Shown one piece after another: positions 38,029 to 49,472 of a stretch of DNA of 64,000 bases (position 1 is its first letter; each line of letters begins with the position of its first letter). The translations under genes and the position numbers were made by a program. Location: assembly GCF_002939985.1 (NCBI RefSeq), contig NZ_MDFM01000009.1, forward strand, positions 105,871 through 169,870, written 5' to 3'. This DNA comes from Xanthomonas hortorum pv. cynarae. GTDB lineage: Bacteria > Pseudomonadota > Gammaproteobacteria > Xanthomonadales > Xanthomonadaceae. Under the pieces are notes generated by a model that worked only from the letters and a program-made list of their open reading frames with translations, was not told the origin of the DNA and ran no database searches.

Positions 38029-38499
38029 TCACGCGCGGTGATACGGATGATTGGCCAGCATCGCCGCAGCGCGATACAGCTGCTCGGCGACGATCAGGCG
38101 CACCAGCATGTGCGGCAGGGTCAACGGGCCGATCGACCAGCTCTCGCTGGCGGTTTTCAGCACATCGGCGGCGTGACCTTCCGGGCCGCCGATCAGAAAC
38201 GCCAGATCGCGGCCCTGCCCGCGCCAGTGCTCCATGCGTTGGGCGAGCTGTTCCGAACTGAGCGGGCGACCCGGGATATCGAGCGCCACCACGTAGGCGT
38301 TCTTGGGCAGCGCGGCGAGCACGCGGCGGCCTTCGTCGTCGGTGGCGCGTTGCGCGTCGCGGCCCTTGCCGCGCAGGCCGGGTTCGATCTCGACCAGCTC
38401 CAATGGCATCCAGTGCGAAAGACGTTTCTGATATTCGGCAAAGCCCTGCGCCACCCAGGCCGGTGCGCGCTCGCCGGTAGCGATGAGTCGGCATTTCAT
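38029..38499 (-). CDS. rlmH: 23S rRNA (pseudouridine(1915)-N3)-methyltransferase
   Basis: A 156-residue SPOUT methyltransferase that modifies pseudouridine 1915 in helix 69 of 23S rRNA on assembled 70S ribosomes. The trefoil-knot signatures are present: ALDIPGRPLSSEQLA, LAFLIGGPEGH and the C-terminal LTLPHMLVRLIVAEQLYRA, ending in HPYHR, which is diagnostic. In most proteobacteria it directly follows rsfS. Here the two are separated by a J-domain gene and the plus-strand PhoX gene. Confidence 0.96.
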   Translation of the reverse strand: MKCRLIATGERAPAWVAQGFAEYQKRLSHWMPLELVEIEPGLRGKGRDAQRATDDEGRRVLAALPKNAYVVALDIPGRPLSSEQLAQRMEHWRGQGRDLAFLIGGPEGHAADVLKTASESWSIGPLTLPHMLVRLIVAEQLYRAAAMLANHPYHRA

Positions 38500-38620
38500 C
38501 GCGACATGATATCCGCGTCACAGCCCGGGCATCGGAACCATGTCGATCACAGCGGTGTCATGGTGCGGTTACAGCGGGCATCTAGCGTCGGCGGACTACC
38601 CAGCCAGCAGGAGTCGTTCG

Positions 38621-40162
38621 ATGCCGATTTTCGATCCCGCCCGCCGCCAGGTGCTCAAGGGCAGCGCCGCCGTGATGGCCGCCGGTGCGCTTGGCAGCTT
38701 GAGCGCGCTGCAATCGCGCCAGGCCCAGGCCGCCACCAGCACTTCCCCGCCGCTGCAGCTGGCACCCGTACCCAGCCGCTATGGCCCGCTCGCCCCGGTC
38801 GCCGACCAGAGCACCGGGCTGCCGCTGCTGCAGCTGCCGCGTGGTTTCAGCTACCGCTCGTTCGGCTGGAGCGGCGATCGCATGGACGATGGCCAGCCCT
38901 GCCCCGACCGCCATGACGGCATGGCCGTGGTCGGCCTGCGTCGGCCCGACTGGCGCCCCGGCAGCGACCCGCTGCGCGGCCTGGAATATGTGCTGATCCG
39001 CAACCACGAGCGCGGCGCGACCACCCCGTTCCGCGCACCAGCGATGTACGACACCGGCATCGTCAGCGGCACCCAACTGGCCGGTGGCGGCACCACCACC
39101 TTGAGCTACGGTCGCCGCGGTTGGGGCAGCCTGGAGCCGAGCCTGGGCGGCACGCTGGTCAACTGCGCCGGTGGCCCCACCCCGTGGGGCACCTGGCTGA
39201 GCTGCGAAGAGATCAAGACCAATGCGGTGTCCAGCACCGGCCGCAAGCACGGCTACGTGTTCGAAGTGGACCCGGACAGCCAGCGCACCACCGGCCGGCC
39301 GCTGGTCGGGCTGGGCCGCTTCAGCCATGAAGCGGTGGCGATCGATCCGCGCACCGGCATCGTCTATCTCACCGAAGACGATCGCAACAAGGCCGGCCTG
39401 TATCGCTTCATCCCCAACGACCGTCGCGGCCGCAATGGCTCACTGGAAAATGGCGGCCGGCTGCAGGCAGCACGCGTGCGTGGGCGGCGCAATGCCGACC
39501 TCACCGTCGCCAGCATCGGCCAGCAGTTCCAGCTGGAATGGGTGGATATTTCCGAGCCCGATCTGGATGGCATCGCCGCACCGGCCGGCTTCCCCGACAT
39601 CGGCGCCAACGACACATTGAGCGGGCCGTTTGCGCAGGCCTGGGCCGACGGCGCGCTACGCATGAGCCGTGGCGAAGGCATCTGGTACAGCTACGGCAAA
39701 CTGTTCATCGTCGACACCAGCACCGGCGTGGATGCGCAGGGCCGCCGCGGTTACGGCAACGGCGCGGTATGGGTGCTGGATCTGTTTACGCAGCGCTTGA
39801 GCGCACTGTTCGTCAGCGGCAACCAGCTGGCCGCGCACAACCCGGACAACGTCACCGTCAGCGCGCGCGGTGGCGTGGTGCTGTGCGAAGACGGCGGGGA
39901 GAGTCCGGACGAATATGGTCCCGGCGCGCGCCTGCTCGGGCTCACCCGTGGCGGCGAATCGTTCTATCTGGCCAAGAACAACGTGCAGCTGACGTCGCAG
40001 CAGATCGCAGATGCCGGCAAGACCATTGCCGAAGGCGATTACCGCGACACCGAGTTCTGCGGCGCCTGCTGGGACCCGCTGGCGCGCACCTTGTTCGTCA
40101 ACATCCAGACACCGGGCATCACGCTGGCGATCACCGGGCCGTGGGAACGCGGGCCGTTGTGA
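38621..40162 (+). CDS. PhoX family phosphatase (DUF839), Tat-exported
   Basis: A 513-residue predicted periplasmic phosphatase. The ATG at 38621 has AGGAG seven bases upstream and starts a twin-arginine signal (RRQVLKGSAAVMAAGALG). The mature part shows DUF839/PhoX beta-propeller features: LIRNHERG, GTLVNCAGGPTPWGTWLSCEE, FSHEAVAIDPRTGIVYLTEDD and the C-terminal LCEDGGESPD with FCGACWDP and FVNIQTPG. PhoX enzymes use iron and calcium ions bound by these acidic residues. Together with the alkaline phosphatase at 18677 it gives the window two unrelated periplasmic phosphatases. It sits within the otherwise minus-strand housekeeping chain. Confidence 0.92.
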   Translation: MPIFDPARRQVLKGSAAVMAAGALGSLSALQSRQAQAATSTSPPLQLAPVPSRYGPLAPVADQSTGLPLLQLPRGFSYRSFGWSGDRMDDGQPCPDRHDGMAVVGLRRPDWRPGSDPLRGLEYVLIRNHERGATTPFRAPAMYDTGIVSGTQLAGGGTTTLSYGRRGWGSLEPSLGGTLVNCAGGPTPWGTWLSCEEIKTNAVSSTGRKHGYVFEVDPDSQRTTGRPLVGLGRFSHEAVAIDPRTGIVYLTEDDRNKAGLYRFIPNDRRGRNGSLENGGRLQAARVRGRRNADLTVASIGQQFQLEWVDISEPDLDGIAAPAGFPDIGANDTLSGPFAQAWADGALRMSRGEGIWYSYGKLFIVDTSTGVDAQGRRGYGNGAVWVLDLFTQRLSALFVSGNQLAAHNPDNVTVSARGGVVLCEDGGESPDEYGPGARLLGLTRGGESFYLAKNNVQLTSQQIADAGKTIAEGDYRDTEFCGACWDPLARTLFVNIQTPGITLAITGPWERGPL

Positions 40163-40216
40163 ACGAGCCGTTGTGAGCATGCTGTCGTGGGCCTGCAATC
40201 GGGAGCCTGCCTGTTG

Positions 40217-40295
40217 TAGGCCGGTTTTTATAAGCCGGCCTATATAAGAAATTAGCCCAGGCCACCGCAGCCGAACGGACAAGCGTCCGTTCGGC
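40217..40295. terminator. Two perfect hairpins between the convergent PhoX and J-domain genes
   Basis: TAGGCCGG pairs with CCGGCCTA (40217-40242, ten-base loop), and 27 bases later GCCGAACGGAC pairs perfectly with GTCCGTTCGGC around AAGC (40270-40295). Neither has a clean T-run. Their place between convergent genes suggests transcription termination or transcript-end protection. Confidence 0.5.
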
Positions 40296-40445
40296 AGTGG
40301 CATCGACCCAGCAGCTGACACAGTGCCGTGCATGCACTCGTCTCATCTGCACAACGGGCAGCGTCTGCGACGGAGACTGCGCACAGCACGCGCGCTCACC
40401 AGCAGTGGCCTGCGTGCAACCTGAAAACCACGCTCAGTCCCGTGA

Positions 40446-41561
40446 TCAGAACCAGGGCGCGTCTTGCGCGCTCGACATGACACGCTGCAGTTTCAGCCAG
40501 CGCTTGAGCGATTGCGGGTCGGCCAGTTCGCGCAGGCCCTGGCGCGCTTCCATCAGATCGTCTTCGACGTCGCGCTTGAGTTGGGCCATCAATTTACCCA
40601 GTCGCTCGGGCTTGAGCCGCGGCGGCAGGTCCAGACCATATTCTGCGCAAAAGTTCTCCGACTGCTCCTGCACCTGCTGTTGCAATTCCTTGCACTGCCT
40701 GTCCAGTTCGCGGTTGTAATCCTGCAGCCGCGCCGCGCTCATCGCATCCACACCTTGCGCGTCCAGCAGGCCGATCTCGGCCTGCAGTTCGAGCAGGCCG
40801 AGCAGATCGCCGGCCTTGTAAGCCGCATTGAGCCGTTGCATCAGGATGGTGCGCGAGGCGTGGTCGTCGGGGTCCTTGGCGCGGTCCGGATGCAGATTGC
40901 CGGCCAGTTTGCGATACAACTCGCGCAACGGTGGCGGCTCGGCATTCCCGGCAACCGCTTTCTTCTCGGCACGCTTGCGGCGCTGCGCGTTGTGCTGCTG
41001 TTGTTGCGCGTGTTCCTGCTCGAGACGCTCGCTGACGCGTTCGAAGAGTTCTTCGGGCGAGTCGATGCCGTCCAGTTCGTCGGCATCCAGTCCATAGGCC
41101 TGGCCGAGAATCTGCTTCATCAGCGCATCGGATTCGGACACTTCCTGGTCGTAGCCCATGACACTGTGGCGATCGTAGATCGGCCGCAGCGCTTCATGTC
41201 CCGCTTCGATCAGCGGGCCGGCGATATCGCACAGCAGCTCCGACAGAAACGCACGGTCGGCCTTGCTCAGCTTGACCGTGGCATGCGCGCGATCGAGTTC
41301 TTCGACCAGCGCCACATCGGCCGCGCGCCGATGATCGAGCAAGGGCTGCAGCTCGGTGTGATAGCGCTCGCGCCAACGCGTGAGCGCCGTTTGCCAGGCC
41401 TGCAGTTCGTTGCGATGACGCTCCAGATCGCGCAGCAAGCGGTCGAAGCGTTTGCGCGCCGGCGACAACGGCTGTGCGGCGGCCTGCGCCGGCTGGCTGC
41501 GCAGTTGCTGCAGCGCCGGCGAGGCAGGTGTCTCTGTCTGGGCTTGGGATTTTCTGGCCAT
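40446..41561 (-). CDS. J-domain-containing protein with C-terminal DnaJ-like motif
   Basis: A 371-residue cytoplasmic protein, largely helical and charged. A J-domain lies in the C-terminal half (about residues 215-265), with LRELYRKLAGNLHPDRA containing the HPD tripeptide needed to stimulate DnaK ATPase. A coiled-coil-like, glutamine-rich stretch precedes it (EQEHAQQQQHNAQRRKRAEKK). The first 200 residues have no domain I recognise. It is likely a specialised DnaK co-chaperone. Inserted between rsfS and rlmH on the same strand, 12 bases downstream of rsfS, it could be part of that transcript. Confidence 0.88.
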   Translation of the reverse strand: MARKSQAQTETPASPALQQLRSQPAQAAAQPLSPARKRFDRLLRDLERHRNELQAWQTALTRWRERYHTELQPLLDHRRAADVALVEELDRAHATVKLSKADRAFLSELLCDIAGPLIEAGHEALRPIYDRHSVMGYDQEVSESDALMKQILGQAYGLDADELDGIDSPEELFERVSERLEQEHAQQQQHNAQRRKRAEKKAVAGNAEPPPLRELYRKLAGNLHPDRAKDPDDHASRTILMQRLNAAYKAGDLLGLLELQAEIGLLDAQGVDAMSAARLQDYNRELDRQCKELQQQVQEQSENFCAEYGLDLPPRLKPERLGKLMAQLKRDVEDDLMEARQGLRELADPQSLKRWLKLQRVMSSAQDAPWF

Positions 41562-41573
41562 ACCGTGGGTCAG

Positions 41574-41993
41574 TTACTCCTCAGGGTCGGCATCCACATC
41601 GTCCGGACGCTGATCGCCCACTGTCCACAGGCGCTCCAGCGCGTAGAACTCGCGCACGCGCGGCAGCATCACGTGGACCACCACATCGCCCAGGTCGACC
41701 AGCACCCATTCGGCTTCGCGCTCGCCTTCCACGCCCAGCGGCATCACATCCAGACGCTTGGCGAACTTGACCACTTCTTCGGCGATCGACTTGACGTGGC
41801 GAGTCGAGGTGCCCGAGGCGACCACCATGTAATCGCAGACGCTGGACTTGCCACGCACATCGATTTCGACCACGTCCTTGGCTTTCAGCTCCTCCACGGC
41901 CTCGCGCACGGTGGCCAACAGGGCCGGCACGGACGGCGGCGGGTTCGGAATGGAGGTCTTGATGACTTGGGCTTGGGTGGTCAAAGCGGGCAA
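41574..41993 (-). CDS. rsfS: Ribosome silencing factor RsfS
   Basis: A 139-residue protein that binds L14 (uL14) of the 50S subunit and blocks subunit joining under nutrient limitation. The conserved stretch ELKAKDVVEIDVRGKSSVCD, followed by YMVVASGTSTRHVKSIAEEV and WVLVDLGDVVVHVMLPRVREFY, is diagnostic. The acidic tail DDVDADPEE is variable. No ATG fits. Translation starts at TTG, either at 41993 or at 41984 (giving MTTQAQ), and the choice is open. It follows nadD by 48 bases, the usual partner. Confidence 0.94.
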   Translation of the reverse strand: MPALTTQAQVIKTSIPNPPPSVPALLATVREAVEELKAKDVVEIDVRGKSSVCDYMVVASGTSTRHVKSIAEEVVKFAKRLDVMPLGVEGEREAEWVLVDLGDVVVHVMLPRVREFYALERLWTVGDQRPDDVDADPEE

Positions 41994-42041
41994 CTCGATG
42001 GAATTAGTGTGAATTATAGGCCGGTCCGGCCGGATGCGTGT

Positions 42042-42842
42042 TCAGCTGGACGGCTGCGCGCTGCCGTAAAGGCATTCGCGCGCGATAAACGCTGCCACCG
42101 ACGGCGGCACCAGCGCCTGCCAGTCGCCGCCGGTGGCGATGCGCGAACGCACCGCGCTGGCCGATTCGCCGCGCAACGGTTGATGCAACCGCCACAGGCG
42201 GCCGGCCGGGGTGGTGCCCAGCTCGCCGGCGCTGGCAGCCCATCTGCCCTGCACTGCCTGGGCAAGCTGCGGCGCCTCGGCCAGATCCAGCGGGACGCCT
42301 GGACGCTCGGCGACGACGAAATGCGCCAACTCGAACAGCGCCTCCCACCGATGCCAGCTGCTCAGGCCAACAAAGGCATCGGCGCCCAGCAACCAGGCGA
42401 TCGGTGTCGCAGGGCCGAGTTGGGCACGCAGTTCGCGCAAGGTATCGACGGTATAGGACGGTGCACCGCCGTGGCTGGCGCGGCGTAGCTCGCGGGTGTC
42501 CAGCACCAGCCCGGGCGTGTCGGCGAGCGCCAGTTCCAGCATGCGTGCGCGCTGCACGGCGGTGGCGCCGGGTGCGGGGCGATGCGGCGGGTCGGCGGCT
42601 GGCACCAGATGCACAAGCGCGCCCAGTTCGTCGCGCGCGGCGCAGGCGATGGCCAGATGGCCCAGGTGGATCGGGTCGAAGGTGCCGCCGTAGTACAGGT
42701 GGAGCCGGGATTGGGGATTGGGGATTGGGGATTCGGGGTGGAGCTGGGATTCGGGAATCGGGATTGGGGAATCGTAAGAGCGAGGAGCCGGGGACCGGGG
42801 ACCGGGCACAACGGGAAGAGCGCCAGCGGGACTGACTGGCAT
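42042..42842 (-). CDS. nadD: Nicotinate-nucleotide adenylyltransferase with repeat-encoded N-terminal extension
   Basis: The enzyme converts nicotinate mononucleotide and ATP to nicotinate adenine dinucleotide in NAD synthesis. The nucleotidyltransferase core opens with LYYGGTFDPIHLGHLAIA (the GG-FDP-H-GH motif) and contains VPAADPPHRP, SYTVDTL and the C-terminal SASAVRSRIATGG. The only in-frame ATG upstream of the core is at 42842. It adds about 45 residues, of which the last 30 are translated from GGGATTC/GGGATTG-type simple repeats (Pro, Ser, Ile, Asn-rich). The core itself begins near 42700 without a standard start codon. The true initiation site is therefore uncertain, and a rare start such as CTG cannot be excluded. 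Confidence 0.88.
   Translation of the reverse strand: MPVSPAGALPVVPGPRSPAPRSYDSPIPIPESQLHPESPIPNPQSRLHLYYGGTFDPIHLGHLAIACAARDELGALVHLVPAADPPHRPAPGATAVQRARMLELALADTPGLVLDTRELRRASHGGAPSYTVDTLRELRAQLGPATPIAWLLGADAFVGLSSWHRWEALFELAHFVVAERPGVPLDLAEAPQLAQAVQGRWAASAGELGTTPAGRLWRLHQPLRGESASAVRSRIATGGDWQALVPPSVAAFIARECLYGSAQPSS
42711..42775. repeat. GGGATTG/GGGATTC simple repeat inside the nadD 5' coding region
   Basis: Repeats of the heptamer type run across 42711-42775 (GGGATTGGGGATTGGGGATTC followed by GGGATTCGGGAATCGGG-type units). They lie in the same reading frame as nadD and immediately precede its conserved core. Because the unit is seven bases, gain or loss of one unit would shift the frame between the ATG and the core. 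Confidence 0.8.
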
Positions 42843-42937
42843 CGCAATCGCCGCTGGAAGTTGACCCTGACTTACGCTTCTCCGAGCCCGTTCCCTGTTC
42901 CCGGCCCCGGCATCTCCATTCCCGGAAGCGCCCACTT

Positions 42938-43966
42938 TCAAGCCAGCAATCTCACCGCACGCGCTTCGGCCACGGCCACCAGCAGGCGTTCCAGGCCGAC
43001 CCAGGCGTCGCCGTCGGCGCGGCCTTTGGCCATGCGATCGACCAGCCCGGCTTCGGCGACGAAGCGTTCCCAGCGGCGCGGTTCGGGATGCCGTTGCAGC
43101 GCGCGCTTGAACGGGGCCTGGCGCGATTCCCACAGCCCTTGCGCCTTCATTTCGGCGGCGAGGTTGCCGCCATTTGCCTGCACTTTCGCCAGCGATGCGG
43201 TACGCAGCAGCTCCTTGATCAGGATCGGCATCAGTGCGGCCACCGCCTCGCCTTCGGCACGCAGGCCGGCGAGCATGCGTATCACCGCCGCCGGCTGCCC
43301 GGAGAAGGTGGTTTCGGCCAGCCGGAACACGTCGTAGCGGGCGGCATCGGCAACCAGCGACTCCATCGCCTCCAGGTCCAGCACCTTGCCGTCGGCCAGC
43401 AGTACCAGCTTGTCGATTTCCTGCGCGGCGGCGAGCAGATTGCCCTCCACCCGCTCGCTCAGGCGCTGCACTGCGGCAGCGTCCGCACGCAGGCCGTGGC
43501 TGCGCAGGCGGCGCTCGATCCAGTCGGACAATTCGTGCGGCTTGATCGCCCAGGCCACCGAAATGGTACCGATGCGGCCGACCGCATCGGCCCACTTGCC
43601 CTGGTGCGCCTTGCTCCAGTCGTTGGCGGTGATCAGCAGCACCACGTCCGGCGGCGGATTGGCGCAGAAACGGGTGATGACATCGGCGCCGTCCTTGCCC
43701 GGCTTGCCGCTGGGCAGGCGTATTTCCACCAGCCGGCGCGGACTGAACAGACTGGGCGCGTTGAAGGTCGCATCCAGCTGGTTCCAGTCGAACTCGCGGC
43801 CATCGGCGTCGAAGACTTCGCGTTCGCCAATGCCTTCGGCGCGCGCTCGGGCGCGCACCGCATCGGCCGCCTCCAGCACGCGCAGCGTCTCGGGGCCGGC
43901 GATCAGATAGACCGGCTGCAACGGCTGGTTGGACTGGCCGGCAAGCTGCTCGGGGCGGAGTTCCAT
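42938..43966 (-). CDS. holA: DNA polymerase III delta subunit
   Basis: A 342-residue clamp-loader subunit that opens the beta sliding clamp. It has the three-domain organisation of HolA, with YLIAGPETLRVLEAAD at the N-terminus, FDWNQLDATFNAPSLFSPRRLVEIRLPSGKPG, VVLLITANDWSKA and the central RVEGNLLAAAQEIDKLVLL. The C-terminal collar domain contains VFRLAETTFSG and MPILIKELLRTA. It is located between lptE and nadD as in most gammaproteobacteria. Gap sizes (about 20 bases to lptE, about 95 to nadD) suggest one transcript. Confidence 0.95.
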   Translation of the reverse strand: MELRPEQLAGQSNQPLQPVYLIAGPETLRVLEAADAVRARARAEGIGEREVFDADGREFDWNQLDATFNAPSLFSPRRLVEIRLPSGKPGKDGADVITRFCANPPPDVVLLITANDWSKAHQGKWADAVGRIGTISVAWAIKPHELSDWIERRLRSHGLRADAAAVQRLSERVEGNLLAAAQEIDKLVLLADGKVLDLEAMESLVADAARYDVFRLAETTFSGQPAAVIRMLAGLRAEGEAVAALMPILIKELLRTASLAKVQANGGNLAAEMKAQGLWESRQAPFKRALQRHPEPRRWERFVAEAGLVDRMAKGRADGDAWVGLERLLVAVAEARAVRLLA

Positions 43967-43987
43967 GACTGCGAGCGCGCGCGACGC

Positions 43988-44623
43988 TTAGTTGTTCGAC
44001 GCAGGCGGCAACGCCGCCGGTACGCTCGACTCAGGCGTGGTCGGCTGCACTGGCGGCGTGGGAGCCTGCGGCAGCGGCGCGGTCGGCGTGCTTTCCAGCG
44101 TCTCGCCACGCTGCACGCGTGCGCGCACCACGCTGTCGATACGACGCAGGATCGAGGCCGACATGTCCTTGCGCAATTCGTCGGCAAGGATCTCGCGCTC
44201 GGTCGCGGTGCCGGTGGCATCCACCGGCGGCGACACGTAGTCGCGCGAGAGCTCGATCACCTGCTGCGGCACCAGCACCGCGCCATTGGCGGTGGTGACG
44301 GTGAAGATGGCGGCGTAGCGCAGGCTGTATTCCTGCGCACGGCCCTGGCTGTCGATGGCGATCGGCAGATCGCCCCAGCGCTCGGACAACACCTGCACCT
44401 GCGCAAAGCCGGTCTTGGCGTCTTCGTCGGCCAGGGTGGCGCCGGCAGCCTTGAGGCCACGCCGCAGCAACTTGGCCAGTTCGCTGTACTGCACTGCAGA
44501 CTGCACCTTGACCGCTGGCGTGTCCGGCGGCAACGCCAGCGAATTGCGCAGATGGAAGCCGCAGGCGGTGAGGCTCGAGACGAGCACGAGGGACGCAGCG
44601 AAGGCAGTAGGAAATCGAATCAT
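43988..44623 (-). CDS. lptE: LPS-assembly lipoprotein LptE
   Basis: A 211-residue outer-membrane lipoprotein that plugs LptD and helps insert LPS at the cell surface. The signal peptide ends in the lipobox LTAC, followed by GFHLRNSLALP, the classic start of mature LptE. The middle has YSLRYAAIFTVTTANG and IELSRDYVSPPV typical of the family. The C-terminal 40 residues are a proline/alanine/threonine-rich tail not present in the E. coli protein. The ATG at 44623 was chosen. A GTG two codons upstream is also possible. Confidence 0.94.
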   Translation of the reverse strand: MIRFPTAFAASLVLVSSLTACGFHLRNSLALPPDTPAVKVQSAVQYSELAKLLRRGLKAAGATLADEDAKTGFAQVQVLSERWGDLPIAIDSQGRAQEYSLRYAAIFTVTTANGAVLVPQQVIELSRDYVSPPVDATGTATEREILADELRKDMSASILRRIDSVVRARVQRGETLESTPTAPLPQAPTPPVQPTTPESSVPAALPPASNN

Positions 44624-44702
44624 GGGCACAGTCTGGATGAGCGCCCCGGCGGCGGCAACAGGCGGCTAGCCTGACCGACACCGCGTGAATGGGGCTTGAG
44701 AG

Positions 44703-44723
44703 CGCCGCAGTAAACCTGCGGCG
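44703..44723. terminator. GC-rich hairpin between leuS and lptE
   Basis: CGCCGCAG pairs perfectly with CTGCGGCG around TAAAC. There is no T-run on either strand. It may slow or partly terminate transcription coming from leuS, but the evidence is symmetry alone. The rest of the 285-base gap shows nothing I recognise. Confidence 0.35.
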
Positions 44724-44908
44724 GCCGGTAATGACAAACGCGTCGCCACGCGCCAGTGAAATGAATCGGCAAGAACGACCGCAGCCCCCTTAGCCTGCGC
44801 CAGTGCAGGAATTACCTGAAACCGCCGCATCAACCTAACCTGCGCGCCGCCACGCCGATCCGGCGAACTACCCGGAACGGCGCCTGCGACCCGACCAATC
44901 AGAACCCA

Positions 44909-47623
<2,715 letters not shown>

Positions 47624-48235
47624 TCAGAAGGCGGGTTTGGCCGGCCAGCTCCAGCCGGCAACCGCCAGCCAGCCTACCCAGGCCAGAAACGCCACACGCT
47701 GGGCGATTGCCTGGCGCAGCAACCCCGGCGGCCCGAATGCCAGCACCGCCACCAGCAGCCCGGCGCCCAGACTCAGCAACGCCAGCGCACGGGTATCGGA
47801 CTGGTTGAGTAGCGCGGCGGCGATCAGCAGCATGGCCGGCACGAATGCCACCGCCCATAGCAGCCAGGCGGTGGCATGGGCCTGGCTGGCGCGGCCATCC
47901 AGGTCGGTAGGATCCAGCGGCAGCAGACCCATGCCCAGGAACGCCAAACCTGCCAGCACGATCAACTGCCCGCCCACGCGCAGGCTCCAGCCGGACTTGG
48001 CCGGCATGCGCGCCATCAGACTGATGCCGGTGGCCATGCCCAACCCACCCACCAGTGCGAACGCCAGCAGATTGAAGCCCAGCGCGTGCGGAACGCCGTC
48101 TGCGCCCAATAACGCCACCGGGTGGCTGGCCTGCAGATAGCCTGGCAATGCCAGCCCGAAGCCGGCCACCGCCAGCACGAACACGGTTGCCGCGATCAGG
48201 CCCAGGTAGCGCTGCGTGCCATCGATGCTCGCCAT
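47624..48235 (-). CDS. Six-helix membrane protein, DUF998-like
   Basis: A 203-residue inner-membrane protein with about six hydrophobic segments and short loops. It starts at ATG 48235 with GGAG nine bases upstream. The pattern of helices, with an early Pro-Gly-Tyr after the first segment and PHALGFNLLAFALVGGLG in the second, resembles DUF998 proteins, whose function is unknown. The resemblance is from general pattern, not a confirmed profile. It stands 72 bases upstream of leuS on the same strand and could be co-transcribed with it. Confidence 0.55.
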   Translation of the reverse strand: MASIDGTQRYLGLIAATVFVLAVAGFGLALPGYLQASHPVALLGADGVPHALGFNLLAFALVGGLGMATGISLMARMPAKSGWSLRVGGQLIVLAGLAFLGMGLLPLDPTDLDGRASQAHATAWLLWAVAFVPAMLLIAAALLNQSDTRALALLSLGAGLLVAVLAFGPPGLLRQAIAQRVAFLAWVGWLAVAGWSWPAKPAF

Positions 48236-48488
48236 TGTCTTGCTCCAACGTGGGGCGCAGGTTGCGCCGCCATGACGCGGCATTGTGGTGCCGGGGGCGC
48301 GTGGCGTGAACCCCTTGTCTGATCCCGGCTGGCGTGATTACTGGCGGTCTGGTCGTCGCCGGCCTCGGCCGGCCTTGTCATGACCGGCCTGGCGATAACC
48401 GCCGGTTGGCCCGATCCCGGCCAGCCTTGTGTCGGCCGGGTTTGCCACCATTACGTGCCACTGTTGCCGTCATCTTTTCAGGAAGCCC

Positions 48489-49346
48489 ATGTCCGACAAG
48501 CCGCACGTATTCGATGCCACCACCGACACCTTCGAGACCGAGGTCCTGCAGAAATCGTTGACGACACCGGTACTGGTGGATTTCTGGGCCACCTGGTGCG
48601 GCCCGTGCAAGTCGCTGACGCCGATCCTGGAAAAGCTCGCCGCCGACTACGACGGTGCGTTCGAGCTGGCCAAGGTCGATGTGGACAAGGAACAGCAGAT
48701 CGCCGCCGCGTTCCAGATCCGCTCGGTGCCGACGGTCTTCCTGGTCAAGGGCGGCGAACTGGTGGATGGCTTCCCCGGCGCGATGCCGGAAGGCCAGATC
48801 CGCGAATTCCTGACCCAGCATGGTGTGCTGCCGGCCGAGGCGCAGGTGGTGGAAGAACTCCCGCCGGCGCCGCTCGACCCGCAGGACCAGGCCGCCGCGC
48901 TGCGCGAGGCGATCGCCGCCGAGCCGGACAAGGACGAACTGAAGCTTGACCTGGCGCTGGCACTGCTCAAGACCGGCGACACCGCCGAGGCCGAGCAGCT
49001 GATCGACGCCCTGCCCGCCAACCTGGCCACCGACGACCGCGCGGTGCGTGCCAAGGCGCGGCTGAGCTTTGCCAACGTCCTGAAAGACGCGCCGGATGCG
49101 GACGCGCTGCAGGCCGCCGTGGCCGCCAACGGCGCCGACCTGCGTGCGCGCCATCTGCTAGGCGTACGCCATCTGCTCGACGGCAATGACGAAACCGCGC
49201 TGGAGCAGTTTCTGGAAATGCTGCGGCAGGACCGCGCCTTCGACGACAACCTGCCGCGCCGCAGCCTGATCGATGCGTTCCGGGTGATCGAAGACGAGGA
49301 TCTGGTCGGCCGCTATCGCCGCAAGATGTCGTCGTTGGTGTTCTGA
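48489..49346 (+). CDS. Thioredoxin/TPR co-chaperone, CnoX (YbbN) type
   Basis: A 285-residue cytoplasmic protein. Residues 1-110 form a thioredoxin domain with the active site WCGPC (Cys37, Cys40) and the cis-proline in RSVPTVFLV. The C-terminal part has the TPR-like helical repeats of the YbbN/CnoX family (DELKLDLALALLKTGDTAEAEQLI, GADLRARHLLGVRHLLDGN). Unlike E. coli CnoX, which has SxxC, both active-site cysteines are present, so it could have real redox activity besides holdase function. The GGAAG before the ATG at 48489 is a fair ribosome-binding site. A REP palindrome follows. Confidence 0.9.
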   Translation: MSDKPHVFDATTDTFETEVLQKSLTTPVLVDFWATWCGPCKSLTPILEKLAADYDGAFELAKVDVDKEQQIAAAFQIRSVPTVFLVKGGELVDGFPGAMPEGQIREFLTQHGVLPAEAQVVEELPPAPLDPQDQAAALREAIAAEPDKDELKLDLALALLKTGDTAEAEQLIDALPANLATDDRAVRAKARLSFANVLKDAPDADALQAAVAANGADLRARHLLGVRHLLDGNDETALEQFLEMLRQDRAFDDNLPRRSLIDAFRVIEDEDLVGRYRRKMSSLVF

Positions 49347-49378
49347 CAGCCGATGGCGCTGCGGCGTCACATGGACAC

Positions 49379-49472
49379 GTAGGAGCGGACCCGGCCGCGA
49401 CGAGGCGTTACCCGCCAGTCGCAGATAAGGTGTTCCCGGGTAGCGCGCCGTCGCGGCCAGGTCCGCTCCTAC
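49379..49472. repeat. GTAG-headed REP palindrome
   Basis: A palindrome of about 94 bp begins GTAGGAGCGGACCCGGCCGCGACGAGG and ends with the inverse GCGGCCAGGTCCGCTCCTAC. The inner part differs from the copy at 8889-8956, so the two share only the outer arms. The remainder of the gap up to 49678 shows nothing else I recognise. Confidence 0.85.

Noticed and set aside
42843..43595. Extension of nadD to a 517-residue protein reaching into holA
   Set aside because: It overlaps most of holA in another frame and has no conserved sequence upstream of 42842.
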